A stretch of 64,000 bases of DNA, from positions 1-64,000 of the forward strand of contig NZ_JAEA01000009.1 in NCBI RefSeq assembly GCF_000518665.1, in the 5' to 3' direction. The notes beneath the pieces are model-generated. The model searched no databases, was not told where the DNA came from, and saw nothing but the letters and a program-made list of their open reading frames with translations. Position numbers and translations under genes: made by a program. This stretch comes from Microvirga flocculans ATCC BAA-817 (lineage in GTDB: Bacteria > Pseudomonadota > Alphaproteobacteria > Rhizobiales > Beijerinckiaceae). Below, one piece after another: positions 50,623-60,427 of the stretch (the first letter of the stretch is position 1; each line of letters opens with the position of its first letter).

Positions 50623-52419
50623 ATGCGCCTGATCAGGCTCTATATCCGCGTCCTCGGCCTGCTCGGGTCCGATCTGAGGGTCGGCGCCGTCCTGGCGCTC
50701 GCGAATGTGGGGCTCGCCATTTCCGCCTTCGCGGAGCCCATCCTTTTCGGCCGCATCATCGACGTGCTCACGCGGGGCCAGGGAGTGGGCGCGCCGCCCG
50801 TCTCCTTCGGCGTGCTGACGCCGCTGATTGTCGCCTGGGTCGCCTTCGGCCTGTTCTCCATCGCCGCCGGCGCCCTCGTGGCGCTGCATGCCGACCGGCT
50901 CGCCCACCGGCGGCGGCTGGCCGTGGTGGCGAACTATTTCGAGCACGTGCTCGAACTGCCGCTCGCCTTCCACACCACCACCCATTCGGGCCGCGTGCTC
51001 AAGGTAATGCTCGACGGCTCGGGGGCCATGTCCTGGCTCTGGCTCGGCTTCTTCCGCGAGCATCTGGCGGCGCTGATCGCACTCATCGTCCTCTTGCCCC
51101 TCACCGTGTTCCTGAACTGGCGGCTCGGGCTGCTGCTCGTTGCGCTCGTCGGCATCTTCACAGTGCTCACCGCCATCGTGCTGCGCAAGACCGAGACCCT
51201 GCAGGGCTCCGTCGAGCGCTATCATTCGAGCCTTGCGGAACATGCCTCCGATGCGCTCGGCAACGTGCCGGTGATCCAGTCCTTCACCCGCGTCGAGGCC
51301 GAGGCGCGCTCGCTGCGCCTCATCATCCAGCAGCTGCTCCAGGCGCAGAATCCGGTCCTGTCCTGGTGGGCGCTCGCCTCCGTCGCCTCGCGCGCATCGG
51401 CGACCATCACGGTCACCGCGATCTTCCTGCTCGGCACGTGGCTTCACCTGAACGGGCTCGCCACCATCGGCGAGGTCGTGATGTTCATGAGCATGGCGAC
51501 CATGCTCATCGGGCGGCTGGAGCAGGCGGTGAGCTTCATCAACCAGCTCTTCATGCAGGCGCCGAAGCTGCAGGAATTCTTCGAGATCCTCGATACCACG
51601 CCCGCCGTTCACGATCGCCCGAATGCCAAGGTCGTCGAGCGCTTTCGCGGCGACGTGGCCTTCGAGGATGTGAGCTTCTCCTACGACGGCAAGCGCTCCG
51701 CCGTGCAGGACGTCTCCTTCGCCGCGCAGGCCGGGGAGAACGTGGCGCTGGTCGGCGCCACCGGTTCCGGAAAGTCCACGACGCTGGGCCTGCTGCACCG
51801 GGCCTTCGATCCGCAATCGGGCTCCATCCGCATCGACGGGCTCGACATCCGCGACGTAACCCTCGCATCCCTGCGCCGCAACATCGGCGTGGTGTTCCAG
51901 GAGCCGATGCTGTTCGCCCGCACCATCCGCGAGAATCTCCAGGTCGGGCTGCCCAACGCCACGGATGCGGAGATGATCGAGGCGCTGGAGCGCGCGCAGG
52001 CCATCGAGTTCATCGCACGGCAGGCGGAAGGACTCGACACCGTCATCGGCGAGCGCGGGCGCTCTCTCTCCGGCGGCGAGCGCCAGCGCCTCTCGATCGC
52101 GCGCGCGCTGTTGAAGAACCCGCCGATTCTCATTCTCGACGAGGCGACGAGCGCGCTCGACGCCGCCACCGAGCGCAAGCTGCAGATGGCCCTCGACGAG
52201 GTCATGCGCGGGCGCACCACCTTCGTCATCGCGCACCGGCTCGCCACCATCCGCAACGCCGACCGCATTCTCGTCTTCGATGGGGGCCGCGTCGTCGAAA
52301 GCGGCACCTTCGACGATCTCGTAGCCCGGGGCGGACGCTTCGCGGAGCTCGCCAAGGCGCAGTTCATGGCCGCCGATGAGCCGGGCAAGCGCGTGGCCAA
52401 GGCATCGGCGCACGCATGA
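50623..52419 (+). CDS. ndvA: NdvA-like cyclic beta-glucan ABC exporter
   Basis: 598-aa ABC half-transporter (six membrane helices, then ATPase). Walker [10 protein letters not shown] (378-386), signature [17 protein letters not shown] and Walker [12 protein letters not shown] are intact. The sequence shows NdvA/ChvA features ([14 protein letters not shown] start, [29 protein letters not shown]-like [17 protein letters not shown]). NdvA exports cyclic beta-(1,2)-glucan, important for osmoadaptation and plant infection in rhizobia. The synthase gene ndvB is not in the window. The alpha/beta hydrolase gene overlaps by four bases. Confidence 0.88.
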   Translation: MRLIRLYIRVLGLLGSDLRVGAVLALANVGLAISAFAEPILFGRIIDVLTRGQGVGAPPVSFGVLTPLIVAWVAFGLFSIAAGALVALHADRLAHRRRLAVVANYFEHVLELPLAFHTTTHSGRVLKVMLDGSGAMSWLWLGFFREHLAALIALIVLLPLTVFLNWRLGLLLVALVGIFTVLTAIVLRKTETLQGSVERYHSSLAEHASDALGNVPVIQSFTRVEAEARSLRLIIQQLLQAQNPVLSWWALASVASRASATITVTAIFLLGTWLHLNGLATIGEVVMFMSMATMLIGRLEQAVSFINQLFMQAPKLQEFFEILDTTPAVHDRPNAKVVERFRGDVAFEDVSFSYDGKRSAVQDVSFAAQAGENVALVGATGSGKSTTLGLLHRAFDPQSGSIRIDGLDIRDVTLASLRRNIGVVFQEPMLFARTIRENLQVGLPNATDAEMIEALERAQAIEFIARQAEGLDTVIGERGRSLSGGERQRLSIARALLKNPPILILDEATSALDAATERKLQMALDEVMRGRTTFVIAHRLATIRNADRILVFDGGRVVESGTFDDLVARGGRFAELAKAQFMAADEPGKRVAKASAHA

Positions 52420-53285
52420 CGTCCGCCTTCGATCCGAAAGCGCAAGGCATCCGCCGCCGCGTCAACGGCGTCACGCTGCAGGTCGTCGAGGCCGGGCCGG
52501 AAACCGGGCCCCTGGTCATCCTGCTCCACGGCTTTCCGGAGTTCTGGTGGGGATGGCGCTATCAGATCGGCCCCCTGGCCGAAGCGGGATTTCGCGTGCT
52601 CGCGCCCGACCAGCGCGGCTATCGCTTCAGCGACAAGCCGCAGGGCCGCCGCGCCTACGATCTCGATACGCTCGCGAAGGACGTGACAGGGCTCGCCGAC
52701 GCTCTCGACCGCAGAACGTTTTCCGTCGTCGGCCATGACTGGGGCGGGTTGGTGGCCTGGTGGACGGCCTCCCGCTGCCCGGATCGCGTGGACAGGGTGG
52801 CGGTTCTCAACGCGCCCCATCCCAGCGTGGCCGGATCCTATCTGCGCGCGCATCCGAGCCAGATGCTGAGAAGTCTCTATGTCGGCTTCTTCCAGATCCC
52901 GCGACTGCCCGAGGTTATGCTCTCAGCCAACGGCTATCGCAGCCTCAAGGATGCGCTCTGGCGCACGAGCCGCCCCGGCACGTTCTCCGAGGAGGACATG
53001 GGGTTCTACGAGGAAGCGTGGTCGCAGCCCGGCGCGCTGACCGCCATGCTGAACTGGTATCGGGCGCTCCCGTTCAGGCCCGCCATGGAGGACCCCGCCG
53101 TGCGCCCGCCGGCGCGCGTCATCTGGGGATGCCGCGACCGGTTTCTCGAAAGGGGATTGGCGGAGGCGAGTCTTTCCTTGTGCCGTTCTGGCGATGTTCG
53201 CTGGATCGAGAACGCCTCCCACTGGGTCCAGCACGAGGAGCCGGAAGCCGTCAACGCGGCGTTGCTGGATTTCCTGCGGGCTTGA
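52416..53285 (+). CDS. Alpha/beta hydrolase (epoxide hydrolase/haloalkane dehalogenase-like)
   Basis: 289-aa alpha/beta hydrolase: oxyanion motif [10 protein letters not shown], nucleophile Asp108 in GHDWGG (an Asp rather than Ser, typical of epoxide hydrolases and dehalogenases) and His269 in [10 protein letters not shown] cap domain with lid residues [12 protein letters not shown] is present. Cytosolic. The substrate is unknown. The ATGA overlap with ndvA suggests coupled translation. Its 3' end overlaps the convergent CorC-type gene by 35 bases. Confidence 0.88.
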   Translation: MTSAFDPKAQGIRRRVNGVTLQVVEAGPETGPLVILLHGFPEFWWGWRYQIGPLAEAGFRVLAPDQRGYRFSDKPQGRRAYDLDTLAKDVTGLADALDRRTFSVVGHDWGGLVAWWTASRCPDRVDRVAVLNAPHPSVAGSYLRAHPSQMLRSLYVGFFQIPRLPEVMLSANGYRSLKDALWRTSRPGTFSEEDMGFYEEAWSQPGALTAMLNWYRALPFRPAMEDPAVRPPARVIWGCRDRFLERGLAEASLSLCRSGDVRWIENASHWVQHEEPEAVNAALLDFLRA

Positions 53286-54579
53286 CGGGCAACCCGTCGA
53301 CCGCCGACAGCGGCGTGATCCGCAATGCCATGATGCGGTTGCGCGACTTGCGCAGCACCTGGAAGCGGAAGCCGTGGAAGGTGAAGATCTGGCCCGTGTC
53401 GGGAATGGTCTGCGCCTCGTGAATGACGAGACCCGCGATGGTGGTGGCCTCCTCGTCCGGCAGGTTCCACTCCATGGCGCGGTTGAGGTCGCGGATCGGC
53501 ACGGAGCCGTCCACGTTCACCGAGCCGTTGGGCTGGAGGCGCACGCCCTGCACCGAGAGGTCGTGCTCGTCCTTGATGTCGCCGACAATCTCTTCGAGGA
53601 TGTCTTCCAGCGTCACGAGGCCCATCACCTCGCCGTACTCGTCGACCACGAGGGCGAAGTGCGTCTTCTTGGCCAGGAAGGCGCGCAGCTGGTCGCGCAG
53701 CGACGTCGTATCCGGAACGAACCAGGTTTCGAGCGCGATGGCCTCGACCTTCAGCTTGCCTGCATCGCCACCCACCGCGTCGAGGGCGCGCAGCAGGTCC
53801 TTGGCGTGCAGCACGCCGACGATGTTCTCCTGGCTGCCGCGCCAGAGAGGCATGCGGGTATAGGGCGATGACAGTACCTCGCGCACGATTTCCTCGGAGG
53901 AGAGATCCGCGTTGATCGTGCGCATCTTGGTGCGATGGACCATCACCTCCGAAACCGTCAGGTCCTTGAGGTCGAGAAGCCCGCCCAGCATGTCGCGCTC
54001 CGCCTTCGCGACGCCGCCTTCCTTGTGCAGCAGGGCCACCTGCCCGCGGATTTCCTCGCTCGCGGACAGGATCGCCGTGTTCTCCCCGATCCTGATGCCG
54101 AAGGGCCGCAGCATCAGCCGCACCAGGCGCTCGATGGTGATGGCGAGCGGCCCCAGGAAGGCCACGGCCCATGACATGGGCCGCGACAGGACGAGCGAGG
54201 CGGTCTCGGGCGAGGAGATCGCGATCGTCTTCGGCAGCACCTCCGCGAACACGATCACCAGGACGGACATGATGACGGTGGCGTAGATCGCACCTTCCTG
54301 GCCGAAGATCGCGACCAGCACGCTCGTGGCGAAGGCCGAGACGCCGATATTGACGATGTTGTTGCCGATCAGAACCGTGCCGATGAAGCGCTCGCGTATC
54401 GCGAGCAGCCGGTTCACGAGCTTGGCGCGCTTGTCGCCGCCCTTCTCCAGAACCAGCATGCGGGAGCGCGAGGCGCCCGTGAAGGCGGTCTCGCCCGCCG
54501 AGAAGAAGGCGGAGAGGAGAAGGCAGAAGATGACGACCAGGATGGCAAGCCAGAGATCGCCGGAGGATTCTTCGATCAT
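53251..54579 (-). CDS. HlyC/CorC-type membrane protein with CBS domains
   Basis: 442-aa protein with a DUF21 (CNNM) membrane domain of about four helices (1-190), a CBS pair (about 205-330; RTKMRTINADLSSEEIVREV, SQENIVGVLHAKDLLRALDA) and a C-terminal CorC_HlyC domain (GSVNVDGSVPIRDLNRAMEW). Members are linked to magnesium/cobalt efflux resistance. ATG 54579 overlaps the aroB stop as ATGA, forming the unit aroK-aroB-corC. Its last 35 bases are antisense to the alpha/beta hydrolase gene. Confidence 0.9.
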   Translation of the reverse strand: MIEESSGDLWLAILVVIFCLLLSAFFSAGETAFTGASRSRMLVLEKGGDKRAKLVNRLLAIRERFIGTVLIGNNIVNIGVSAFATSVLVAIFGQEGAIYATVIMSVLVIVFAEVLPKTIAISSPETASLVLSRPMSWAVAFLGPLAITIERLVRLMLRPFGIRIGENTAILSASEEIRGQVALLHKEGGVAKAERDMLGGLLDLKDLTVSEVMVHRTKMRTINADLSSEEIVREVLSSPYTRMPLWRGSQENIVGVLHAKDLLRALDAVGGDAGKLKVEAIALETWFVPDTTSLRDQLRAFLAKKTHFALVVDEYGEVMGLVTLEDILEEIVGDIKDEHDLSVQGVRLQPNGSVNVDGSVPIRDLNRAMEWNLPDEEATTIAGLVIHEAQTIPDTGQIFTFHGFRFQVLRKSRNRIMALRITPLSAVDGLPVKPAGNPATPR

Positions 54580-55724
54580 GCGCGCGACGGTTGAAGTTCA
54601 CTGTCGAGGAAGGCGCGAACCTTCTCGGCCTCGATGCCGGGCGCGATGAAGCTCTGCCCGATGCCGCGCGCCAGGATGAAGGTCAGGGCGCCGCCCTTCA
54701 CCTTCTTGTCCTGCGCCATAGCCTCGAGCAGCGCATCCACCGTGCCGCAGCCTCCCGGAACATGGGCCAGCCGCGTGGGAAGTCCAGCGGCCGTCAGGTG
54801 AGCCTCGACGCGCTCCGCATCGGCCATCGGGCAGAGCCCCAGCGCGGCGGAGAAGCGGAAAGCGAGCGTGAGGCCGATGGCGACGCCTTCGCCATGGACG
54901 AGGCGCGCGGAATCGTAGGCCGTGATCTTTTCGAGCGCATGGCCGAAGGTGTGGCCGAGATTGAGCAGCGCGCGGTCGCCGTTCTCGTGCTCGTCGCGCA
55001 CCACCACGGCGGCCTTGGCGCGGCAGCTCTGCGCCACCGCCTCGTCGCGCTCGGGGCCGCCCGCGAAGATGCCCTGCCAGTTCGCCTCGCACCAGGCGAA
55101 GAAGCGCGCGTCGTCGATGAGGCCGTATTTCGCCACTTCCGCGTAGCCGGCGCGCATCTCGCGGACCGGCAGCGTATCGAGGAGGGCGGTGTCGGCGATG
55201 ACGAGGCTCGGCTGATGGAACGCGCCGACGAGATTCTTGCCGTGGCGCGAGTTGATGCCGGTCTTGCCGCCGACGGAGGAATCGACCTGGGCGAGCAGGG
55301 TGGTCGGCACCTGGACGAAGCGCACGCCCCGGCGCACCACCGCTGCGGCGAAGCCCGCGAGGTCTCCCATCACGCCGCCGCCGAGGGCGATCACGAGGTC
55401 GCCGCGCTCGATCTTCGCGGCGAGCACCGCATCGCAGACCCGCTCGAGGCCGGCATACGACTTGGTGGCTTCGCCGGGGGGAAGCGTGATGATTGATGAG
55501 CGCAGGCCCTGCGCCTCCAGCGACCGGGCGAGCGCCCCGGCATAGAGCGGGCCCACATGCTCGTCGGTCACGATGGCGGCGGCCCGGGCGCCGAGCGCCG
55601 CGATGCGCGCGCCCGCGGTCCCGATCAGGCCGCGTCCGACCAGGATGTCGTAGGCCCTGCCGTCGAGCGGCACGGGGACCGCGATGAAGGATGGGCTGCC
55701 CGTCCGGGCGGCGGCGCTGGTCAT
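54576..55724 (-). CDS. aroB: 3-dehydroquinate synthase
   Basis: Second enzyme of the shikimate pathway (382 aa): NAD-dependent conversion of DAHP to 3-dehydroquinate. Visible: GGGVMGDLAGFAAAVVRRGV (NAD site and catalytic region), PTTLLAQVDSSVGGKTGIN, metal-ligand segments AGYAEVAKYGLI and NLGHTFGHALEK, LVHGEGVAIGL. ATG 55724 is chosen since it overlaps the aroK stop as ATGA; a start at 55760 would add an unusual N-terminus. It is coupled with aroK upstream and the CorC-type gene downstream. Confidence 0.95.
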   Translation of the reverse strand: MTSAAARTGSPSFIAVPVPLDGRAYDILVGRGLIGTAGARIAALGARAAAIVTDEHVGPLYAGALARSLEAQGLRSSIITLPPGEATKSYAGLERVCDAVLAAKIERGDLVIALGGGVMGDLAGFAAAVVRRGVRFVQVPTTLLAQVDSSVGGKTGINSRHGKNLVGAFHQPSLVIADTALLDTLPVREMRAGYAEVAKYGLIDDARFFAWCEANWQGIFAGGPERDEAVAQSCRAKAAVVVRDEHENGDRALLNLGHTFGHALEKITAYDSARLVHGEGVAIGLTLAFRFSAALGLCPMADAERVEAHLTAAGLPTRLAHVPGGCGTVDALLEAMAQDKKVKGGALTFILARGIGQSFIAPGIEAEKVRAFLDSELQPSRA

Positions 55725-56353
55725 GCTCGGGCGCTTCCCTGATGTTCCTGAGAAAGCCATGCGTTCAGGGCCTTGACGATATCGGCCACCACCCGGTCGT
55801 GGGGCGCCTCGTGGGAATCGATGGTGATGTCCGCCGTGGCGTAGACCGGATAGCGCTGCTCCATGAGGCGGCGCATGGTTCCTTCCGGGTCGGGGTTCTG
55901 GAGGAGCGGCCGCGTCGAGCGCTTGCGGACCCGGCGCATGAGGATGTCGAGATCGGCCTTGAGCCAGATCGAGATGCCCCGCTCGGCGATGCGCTTGCGG
56001 GTTTCCTCGTTCATGAAGGCCCCGCCGCCTGTGGCGAGCACGATGGGGCCCTCCTGCAGCAGGCGGGCGATCACGCGGCGTTCGCCGTCCCGGAAATGCT
56101 CCTCGCCATGGATGGCGAAGATCTCGGGGATGGTCATGCCCGCCGCGGCCTCGATTTCGTGGTCGGCGTCCCGGAACGGCAAGTGAAGCGCCTGCGCGAG
56201 CCTGCGGCCCACGGTGCTTTTCCCGGCGCCCATGAGACCGACGAGCACAAGCGATCGCATGCCGAGCTGGCGGCTGATGGAAGGGCCGCGCCGGCTTGAC
56301 TGGTCCTGCCCGCCGCCTTCATCGAGCGAATTGAAGCGGCTGAAATTGTTCAT
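55721..56353 (-). CDS. aroK: Shikimate kinase
   Basis: Shikimate-phosphorylating enzyme (210 aa). Walker A GLMGAGKST at 39-47, the shikimate-binding Arg/Asp segments FRDADHEIEAAAGMTIPEIF, LATGGGAFM and the LID region RKRSTRPLLQ are intact. The first 31 residues are an extra N-terminal piece; ATG 56353 could be replaced by MRSLVLVGLMG (residue 32), but the longer form is typical of some relatives. First gene of the aroK-aroB-corC unit; divergent from the small protein-xerD operon. Confidence 0.93.
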   Translation of the reverse strand: MNNFSRFNSLDEGGGQDQSSRRGPSISRQLGMRSLVLVGLMGAGKSTVGRRLAQALHLPFRDADHEIEAAAGMTIPEIFAIHGEEHFRDGERRVIARLLQEGPIVLATGGGAFMNEETRKRIAERGISIWLKADLDILMRRVRKRSTRPLLQNPDPEGTMRRLMEQRYPVYATADITIDSHEAPHDRVVADIVKALNAWLSQEHQGSARA

Positions 56354-56490
56354 GGGTTTGTCCTAGCACGGGCGCGGCGCGCTGTCACAAGGACGTTATC
56401 CCCCTGTCCTCGGAAACTTGACCAATGGCAGGGACTTGCCTTCGGGTCCATGGCATGGTTCTAGCGGGATAACGCATCAAGAGGCTCAGG

Positions 56491-56643
56491 TTGCCCACGC
56501 TCTTTCGGTTCCTCGTCGTTCTCGTCGTTCTCGCGGGCCTTGGCTTTGCGGCCATGTTCGCCCTCGCGACCCTCGTCGACCCCGACCCGCGCGAGATCAC
56601 GGTTCCGGTGCCCACCCACCGCACCACGCCCTCCGCTTCATGA
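56491..56643 (+). CDS. Small 50-residue membrane protein upstream of xerD
   Basis: A TTG-started ORF gives MPTLFRFLVVLVVLAGLGFA and ends HRTTPSAS: one membrane helix (4-28), then a short acidic/proline tail (LVDPDPREITVPVPTH). AAGAGGCTCAGG lies directly before the start, and the stop overlaps the xerD ATG as ATGA. The coupling and protein-like composition support a real gene; similar small proteins are known before xerD in this order from memory. Function unknown. Confidence 0.65.
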   Translation: MPTLFRFLVVLVVLAGLGFAAMFALATLVDPDPREITVPVPTHRTTPSAS

Positions 56644-57575
56644 GCGGCGCGCGCCTCGCAAGCCTTTTCCTCGACATGCTCGCCGCCGAGCGCGGCGCTT
56701 CCAGGAACACGCTCGAAGCCTATCGGGGCGACCTCGACGATTACCTCGCCTATCTGGCGGAAACCGGGGGGCAGCCCGATAAAGCCGTCGCCGCCACCAT
56801 CCGCGGCTTCATGGCGAGCCTCGAGGAGCGGGGCCTGAAGGCCTCCTCCGCCGCCCGCCGCCTCTCCGCCGTGCGCCAGTTCCACAAGTTCCTCTACGTG
56901 GAGGGCTATGCCCCCGCCGATCCGACGGCCGCCGTGTCGGCCCCGAAGCGGGGCAGGGCGCTGCCCAAGGTCCTGTCCGTTGCCGAGGTCGACCGCCTGC
57001 TCCGGGTCGCCCATGAGGGCGTGCAAAACCCCGATGCCCCGCCTGCGGAGCGCCTGCGGGCGGCCCGCATGGCCTGCCTGCTCGAACTTCTTTACGCCAC
57101 GGGCCTGCGCGTCTCGGAGCTCGTGGCGCTGCCCCGCAGCGCCGCCAGGACCCGCGACCGCTTCCTCGTGGTGCGGGGCAAGGGCGCGAAGGAGCGGCTG
57201 GTGCCGCTCACCGAGGCGGCGCGGGAGGCCGCGCGGGCCTATCTCGCCATGCTGGAGGAGGGCAAGAACGCCGCCGGCCCTTGGCTCTTCCCGGCGGACA
57301 GCGAGAGCGGGCATCTCACCCGCCAGGCCTTTGCCCGCGACCTGAAGGCCGTGGCCGGAGCCGCCGGCCTGCGCGCAGACAAGGTCAGCCCCCACGTGCT
57401 CCGCCACGCCTTCGCGAGCCATCTGCTCCAGAACGGGGCGGACCTGCGCGTGGTGCAGGAACTGCTCGGCCATTCCGACATCTCGACCACGCAGATCTAC
57501 ACCCATGTGCTGGACGAGCGCCTGAAGAGCATGGTGCGCGACCTGCATCCCCTGGCGGCGGGGGAGGGGAAATAG
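56640..57575 (+). CDS. xerD: Site-specific tyrosine recombinase XerD
   Basis: Chromosome-dimer resolution recombinase (311 aa) acting with XerC at dif under FtsK control. The SAM-like N-terminal core-binding domain is followed by a catalytic domain with R157 (TGLRVSEL), K181 (RGKGAKERL), H252-xx-R255 (PHVLRHAF), H278 (LGHSD) and Tyr287 (TTQIYTHV). All six residues are present. ATG 56640 overlaps the small upstream gene. Normal length for XerD; it is not a phage integrase since no attachment site or phage genes lie nearby. It faces metW tail to tail. Confidence 0.95.
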   Translation: MSGARLASLFLDMLAAERGASRNTLEAYRGDLDDYLAYLAETGGQPDKAVAATIRGFMASLEERGLKASSAARRLSAVRQFHKFLYVEGYAPADPTAAVSAPKRGRALPKVLSVAEVDRLLRVAHEGVQNPDAPPAERLRAARMACLLELLYATGLRVSELVALPRSAARTRDRFLVVRGKGAKERLVPLTEAAREAARAYLAMLEEGKNAAGPWLFPADSESGHLTRQAFARDLKAVAGAAGLRADKVSPHVLRHAFASHLLQNGADLRVVQELLGHSDISTTQIYTHVLDERLKSMVRDLHPLAAGEGK

Positions 57576-57584
57576 CGCTTCCCT

Positions 57585-58229
57585 TCACCGCCGCTTCAGC
57601 AGAAACACCCCCTGCTCGCCCAGCAGGTTCCACACCCACCAGGGCAGGCTCACGCGCATGGGCTTCCCGCCGGCGTTGAGCGCCACGGCCTTGTCCATCT
57701 GGGCGCCGACCTCGCCGCACATCTCCACGAAGTCTCGGATGGTGCAGAAATGGATGTTGGGCGTGTCGTACCAGGAATAGGGCAGGTTCTCCGTGACGGG
57801 CATCCGGCCCCGGAACCCCAGCTCGCAGCGCACGCGCCAATGGCCGAAATTGGGGAAGGACACGATGGCCCGGCGGCCGATGCGCAGCAGATGCTCCAGC
57901 ACCGCCTTGGGCCGGCGCGTGGCCTGGATGGTCTGCGACAGGATCACGTAGTCGAAGGCATCGTCCGGGTAATCGGCGAGGTCCGTGTCCGCGTCGCCCT
58001 GGATCACGGGCAGGCCCTTGGCGAGGCAGGCATTCACGCCCTCGCGGGAGATCTCGATGCCGCGCCCGTCGACGCCCTTGCTGTCGCGCAGGAGGGCGAG
58101 GAGCGAGCCGTCGCCGCAGCCCACGTCCAGCACGCGGGAGCCGGGCTCCACCATGTCGGCGACGAGCAGGAAATCGAGGCGATGGCCGGGCTCGGTCTCG
58201 GGCGAGGGGAGGGCGACGGGCAGGCTCAT
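57585..58229 (-). CDS. metW: Methionine biosynthesis protein MetW
   Basis: 214-aa SAM-dependent-methyltransferase-like protein. Visible: [16 protein letters not shown] (nucleotide-binding loop), [39 protein letters not shown] and [16 protein letters not shown]. MetW acts with MetX in homoserine acylation in many proteobacteria; its own chemical role is not settled. It overlaps metX by four bases (ATGA), so the pair is translationally coupled. The C-terminus ([18 protein letters not shown]) is of the usual type. Confidence 0.93.
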   Translation of the reverse strand: MSLPVALPSPETEPGHRLDFLLVADMVEPGSRVLDVGCGDGSLLALLRDSKGVDGRGIEISREGVNACLAKGLPVIQGDADTDLADYPDDAFDYVILSQTIQATRRPKAVLEHLLRIGRRAIVSFPNFGHWRVRCELGFRGRMPVTENLPYSWYDTPNIHFCTIRDFVEMCGEVGAQMDKAVALNAGGKPMRVSLPWWVWNLLGEQGVFLLKRR

Positions 58230-59395
58230 GCGATCCCCCGAATCCGCGCGGCGGCATCGATGAAGCCGCGCGCCGCCGCGAACATCTCGGGCTCGTCGAG
58301 CAGGAAGGCGTCGTGCCCCTTGTCGCTCTCCACCTCCACGAAGGCCACCGAGGCGGCGGCCGCGTTCAGCGCATGGACGATGGCCCGCGAATCGGAGGTG
58401 GGAAACAGCCAGTCGGAGGTGAAGGAGATCACGCAGAAGCGCGTCGCCGTGCCCTTGAAGGCCCTGGCGAGGGAGCCGCCGTGCTCCGCCGCGAGGTCGA
58501 AGTAATCCATCGCCCGCGTCACGTAGAGATAGGAATTGGCGTCGAACCGCTCGACGAAGGCGATGCCCTGGTAGCGCAGGTAGCTCTCGATCTGGAAATC
58601 GGCGTCGAAGGAGAAGGTCGGGGCGCTGCGGTCCTGGAAGTTGCGGCCGAACTTCCGGTGCAGGGCCATCTCGGAGAGATAGGTGATATGCGCCCCCATG
58701 CGGGCTACGGCGAGGCCCTTGGAGGGACGCGTGCCCTCCGTCAGGTAGCGTCCGCCGCGCCAGTCCGGATCGGCCATGACCGCCTGGCGGCCGACCTCGT
58801 GGAAGGCGATGTTCTGGGCCGAGTGACGCGCCGCCGTGGCGATGGGCAGGGCGGAAAAGACCCGCTCCGGGTAGCTCACGGCCCATTGCAGCACCTGCAT
58901 GCCGCCCATGGAGCCTCCGACGACGCAGAACAGGCTCTCGATGCCGAGCCGGTCGATGAGGGCCGCCTGCGCCCGCACCATGTCGCGAATGGTAACGACC
59001 GGGAAATCCAGCGCATAGGGCTCGCCGGTCGCCGGGTCGATCGAGGCCGGGCCGGTGGTGCCCATGCAGCCGCCGATCACGTTGGCGCAGATCACGAAGA
59101 AACGGTCCGTGTCCACGGGCCTTCCGGGGCCGACCATGGTGGTCCACCAGCCGGGCTTGCCCGTGACCGGGTTCGCATTGGCCACATGCTGGTCGCCGGT
59201 GAGCGCGTGGCAGATCAGCACGGCGTTGGACCTGTCGGCATTGAGCGTGCCGTAGGTCTGGTAGGCGATCTGCCAGGGGCCGAGCGCCACGCCCGCATCC
59301 ATCAGCAGCGGCGCGTCCGCGCCAAAGCGCATGACCAGGCTCGACGGGTCGTCGACCTGGCTTCGCGGTTCGGAGGACAGGGGTGCAGAGGACAT
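58226..59395 (-). CDS. metX: Homoserine O-acyltransferase MetX
   Basis: Alpha/beta-hydrolase-fold acyltransferase (389 aa) that activates homoserine for methionine synthesis. The catalytic Ser162 is in GGSMGGMQ, Asp in TSDWLFP (about 317) and His in DKGHDAFLL (about 350). Also typical: [20 protein letters not shown] and [11 protein letters not shown]. Whether acetyl- or succinyl-CoA is used cannot be told; MetX proteins paired with MetW vary. I find no clear SAM-II riboswitch signature in the 177-base gap before it, so regulation remains open. Divergent from the chorismate mutase-like gene. Confidence 0.94.
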   Translation of the reverse strand: MSSAPLSSEPRSQVDDPSSLVMRFGADAPLLMDAGVALGPWQIAYQTYGTLNADRSNAVLICHALTGDQHVANANPVTGKPGWWTTMVGPGRPVDTDRFFVICANVIGGCMGTTGPASIDPATGEPYALDFPVVTIRDMVRAQAALIDRLGIESLFCVVGGSMGGMQVLQWAVSYPERVFSALPIATAARHSAQNIAFHEVGRQAVMADPDWRGGRYLTEGTRPSKGLAVARMGAHITYLSEMALHRKFGRNFQDRSAPTFSFDADFQIESYLRYQGIAFVERFDANSYLYVTRAMDYFDLAAEHGGSLARAFKGTATRFCVISFTSDWLFPTSDSRAIVHALNAAAASVAFVEVESDKGHDAFLLDEPEMFAAARGFIDAAARIRGIA

Positions 59396-59572
59396 GACGT
59401 GTCGGAAATGTTCTTTCTTCCGAACAACCGGTAATGCGGAGCGCCTGCCACGTCAACGAACATGACGCCTCGGCGCGGGGAGATGTCGGAGGCCGGATTG
59501 AAAGCGCCATCCTGCACTTGGCAGGCGCGCCCAAGGCTGCGAAAGAAGGGCATCGATCCGAGGAACCCGTCC

Positions 59573-60412
59573 ATGTCCGCCGAGAAGCCCGCTCCGTCCC
59601 TTGCCGAACTGCGCCAGGAGATCGACCGCATCGACGAGGCGATGCACCGGCTGCTCATGGAGCGCGGCACCATCATCGACCGCCTGATTGCTTCCAAGAA
59701 GGCCTCCGAGACGGGGATCAGCTCGGCCTTCCGGCCCGGGCGCGAGGCGTCGATGATGAAGGCGCTGGCCGAGCGCCACGAGGGTCTCCTGCCCCTCGAT
59801 ACGGTGGAGAGCATCTGGCGGGTGATCATCGGCACCTTCACCTATGTCCAGTCCAACTACTCCGTCCATGCCGACATCTCGGGCGGGGATGCCCCCATGC
59901 GGGACTCGGCCCGGTTCCATTTCGGCTTCACGGTTCCTTACGTCACGCATCCGAGCGCGGCGGCGGTGATCGAGGCGGTGGCGGCCTCGCGCGGCGATCT
60001 CGGCATCTTCCGGCTCGACCAGGGCGCCACGAGCGGCGCCTGGTGGCGCACGCTGGCCGACCGGGACCGCCCGAAGGTCATTGCGCGCCTGCCCTTCATC
60101 GAGCGGCCGGATCATCCCGCCGGCACGCCGGTCTTCGTCATCTCGAAGCCTCTCGTGGATGCGGCCGTGCGCGACGTGGTGCTCTATGCCGCGCAGTTCG
60201 AGCGCTGGCATCGCGGCGCCAACGAAGCCCTGGGCCGCCTCGGCGGCGAGGTGGTGGCGAGCGCCGCCGACACGAACGGATTGTCGGAGCTGATCGCCGT
60301 GCCCGGCACGGTTTCGCCCGCGCAGCTGCGCGAGACCCTGACCCAGGCGGGCGCGAGCCTCGCCCAGCTCGCCGAGGTCGGCAGCCATGCCGCACGTTTC
60401 CACGTGAAATGA
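59573..60412 (+). CDS. Chorismate mutase-like protein with degenerate prephenate-dehydratase-like part
   Basis: 279-aa protein. Residues 1-95 are an AroQ-type helical chorismate mutase (LAELRQEIDRIDEAMHRLLM, IDRLIASKKASE, and VESIWRVIIGTFTYVQ). The remaining part (about 110-279) resembles the binding-protein fold of prephenate dehydratases (FTVPYVTHPSAAAVIEAVAA and GDLGIF), but the TRF catalytic motif is replaced by GTPVFVIS. So only mutase activity is probable. A GAGGAA site precedes ATG 59573. It heads the run chorismate mutase-hisC-tyrC, which fits phenylalanine/tyrosine synthesis. Confidence 0.85.
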   Translation: MSAEKPAPSLAELRQEIDRIDEAMHRLLMERGTIIDRLIASKKASETGISSAFRPGREASMMKALAERHEGLLPLDTVESIWRVIIGTFTYVQSNYSVHADISGGDAPMRDSARFHFGFTVPYVTHPSAAAVIEAVAASRGDLGIFRLDQGATSGAWWRTLADRDRPKVIARLPFIERPDHPAGTPVFVISKPLVDAAVRDVVLYAAQFERWHRGANEALGRLGGEVVASAADTNGLSELIAVPGTVSPAQLRETLTQAGASLAQLAEVGSHAARFHVK

Positions 60413-60427
60413 GACCCGACCTGCGCT

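Noticed and set aside
56640-57575. Tyrosine recombinase as a phage or island integrase
   Set aside because: Length, motif set and housekeeping context are those of XerD; no mobile genes lie nearby.
59396-59572. SAM-II riboswitch upstream of metX
   Set aside because: Such elements are common before alphaproteobacterial metX, so I looked for the conserved pseudoknot segments on the minus strand. No convincing match was found; a covariance-model search would decide.
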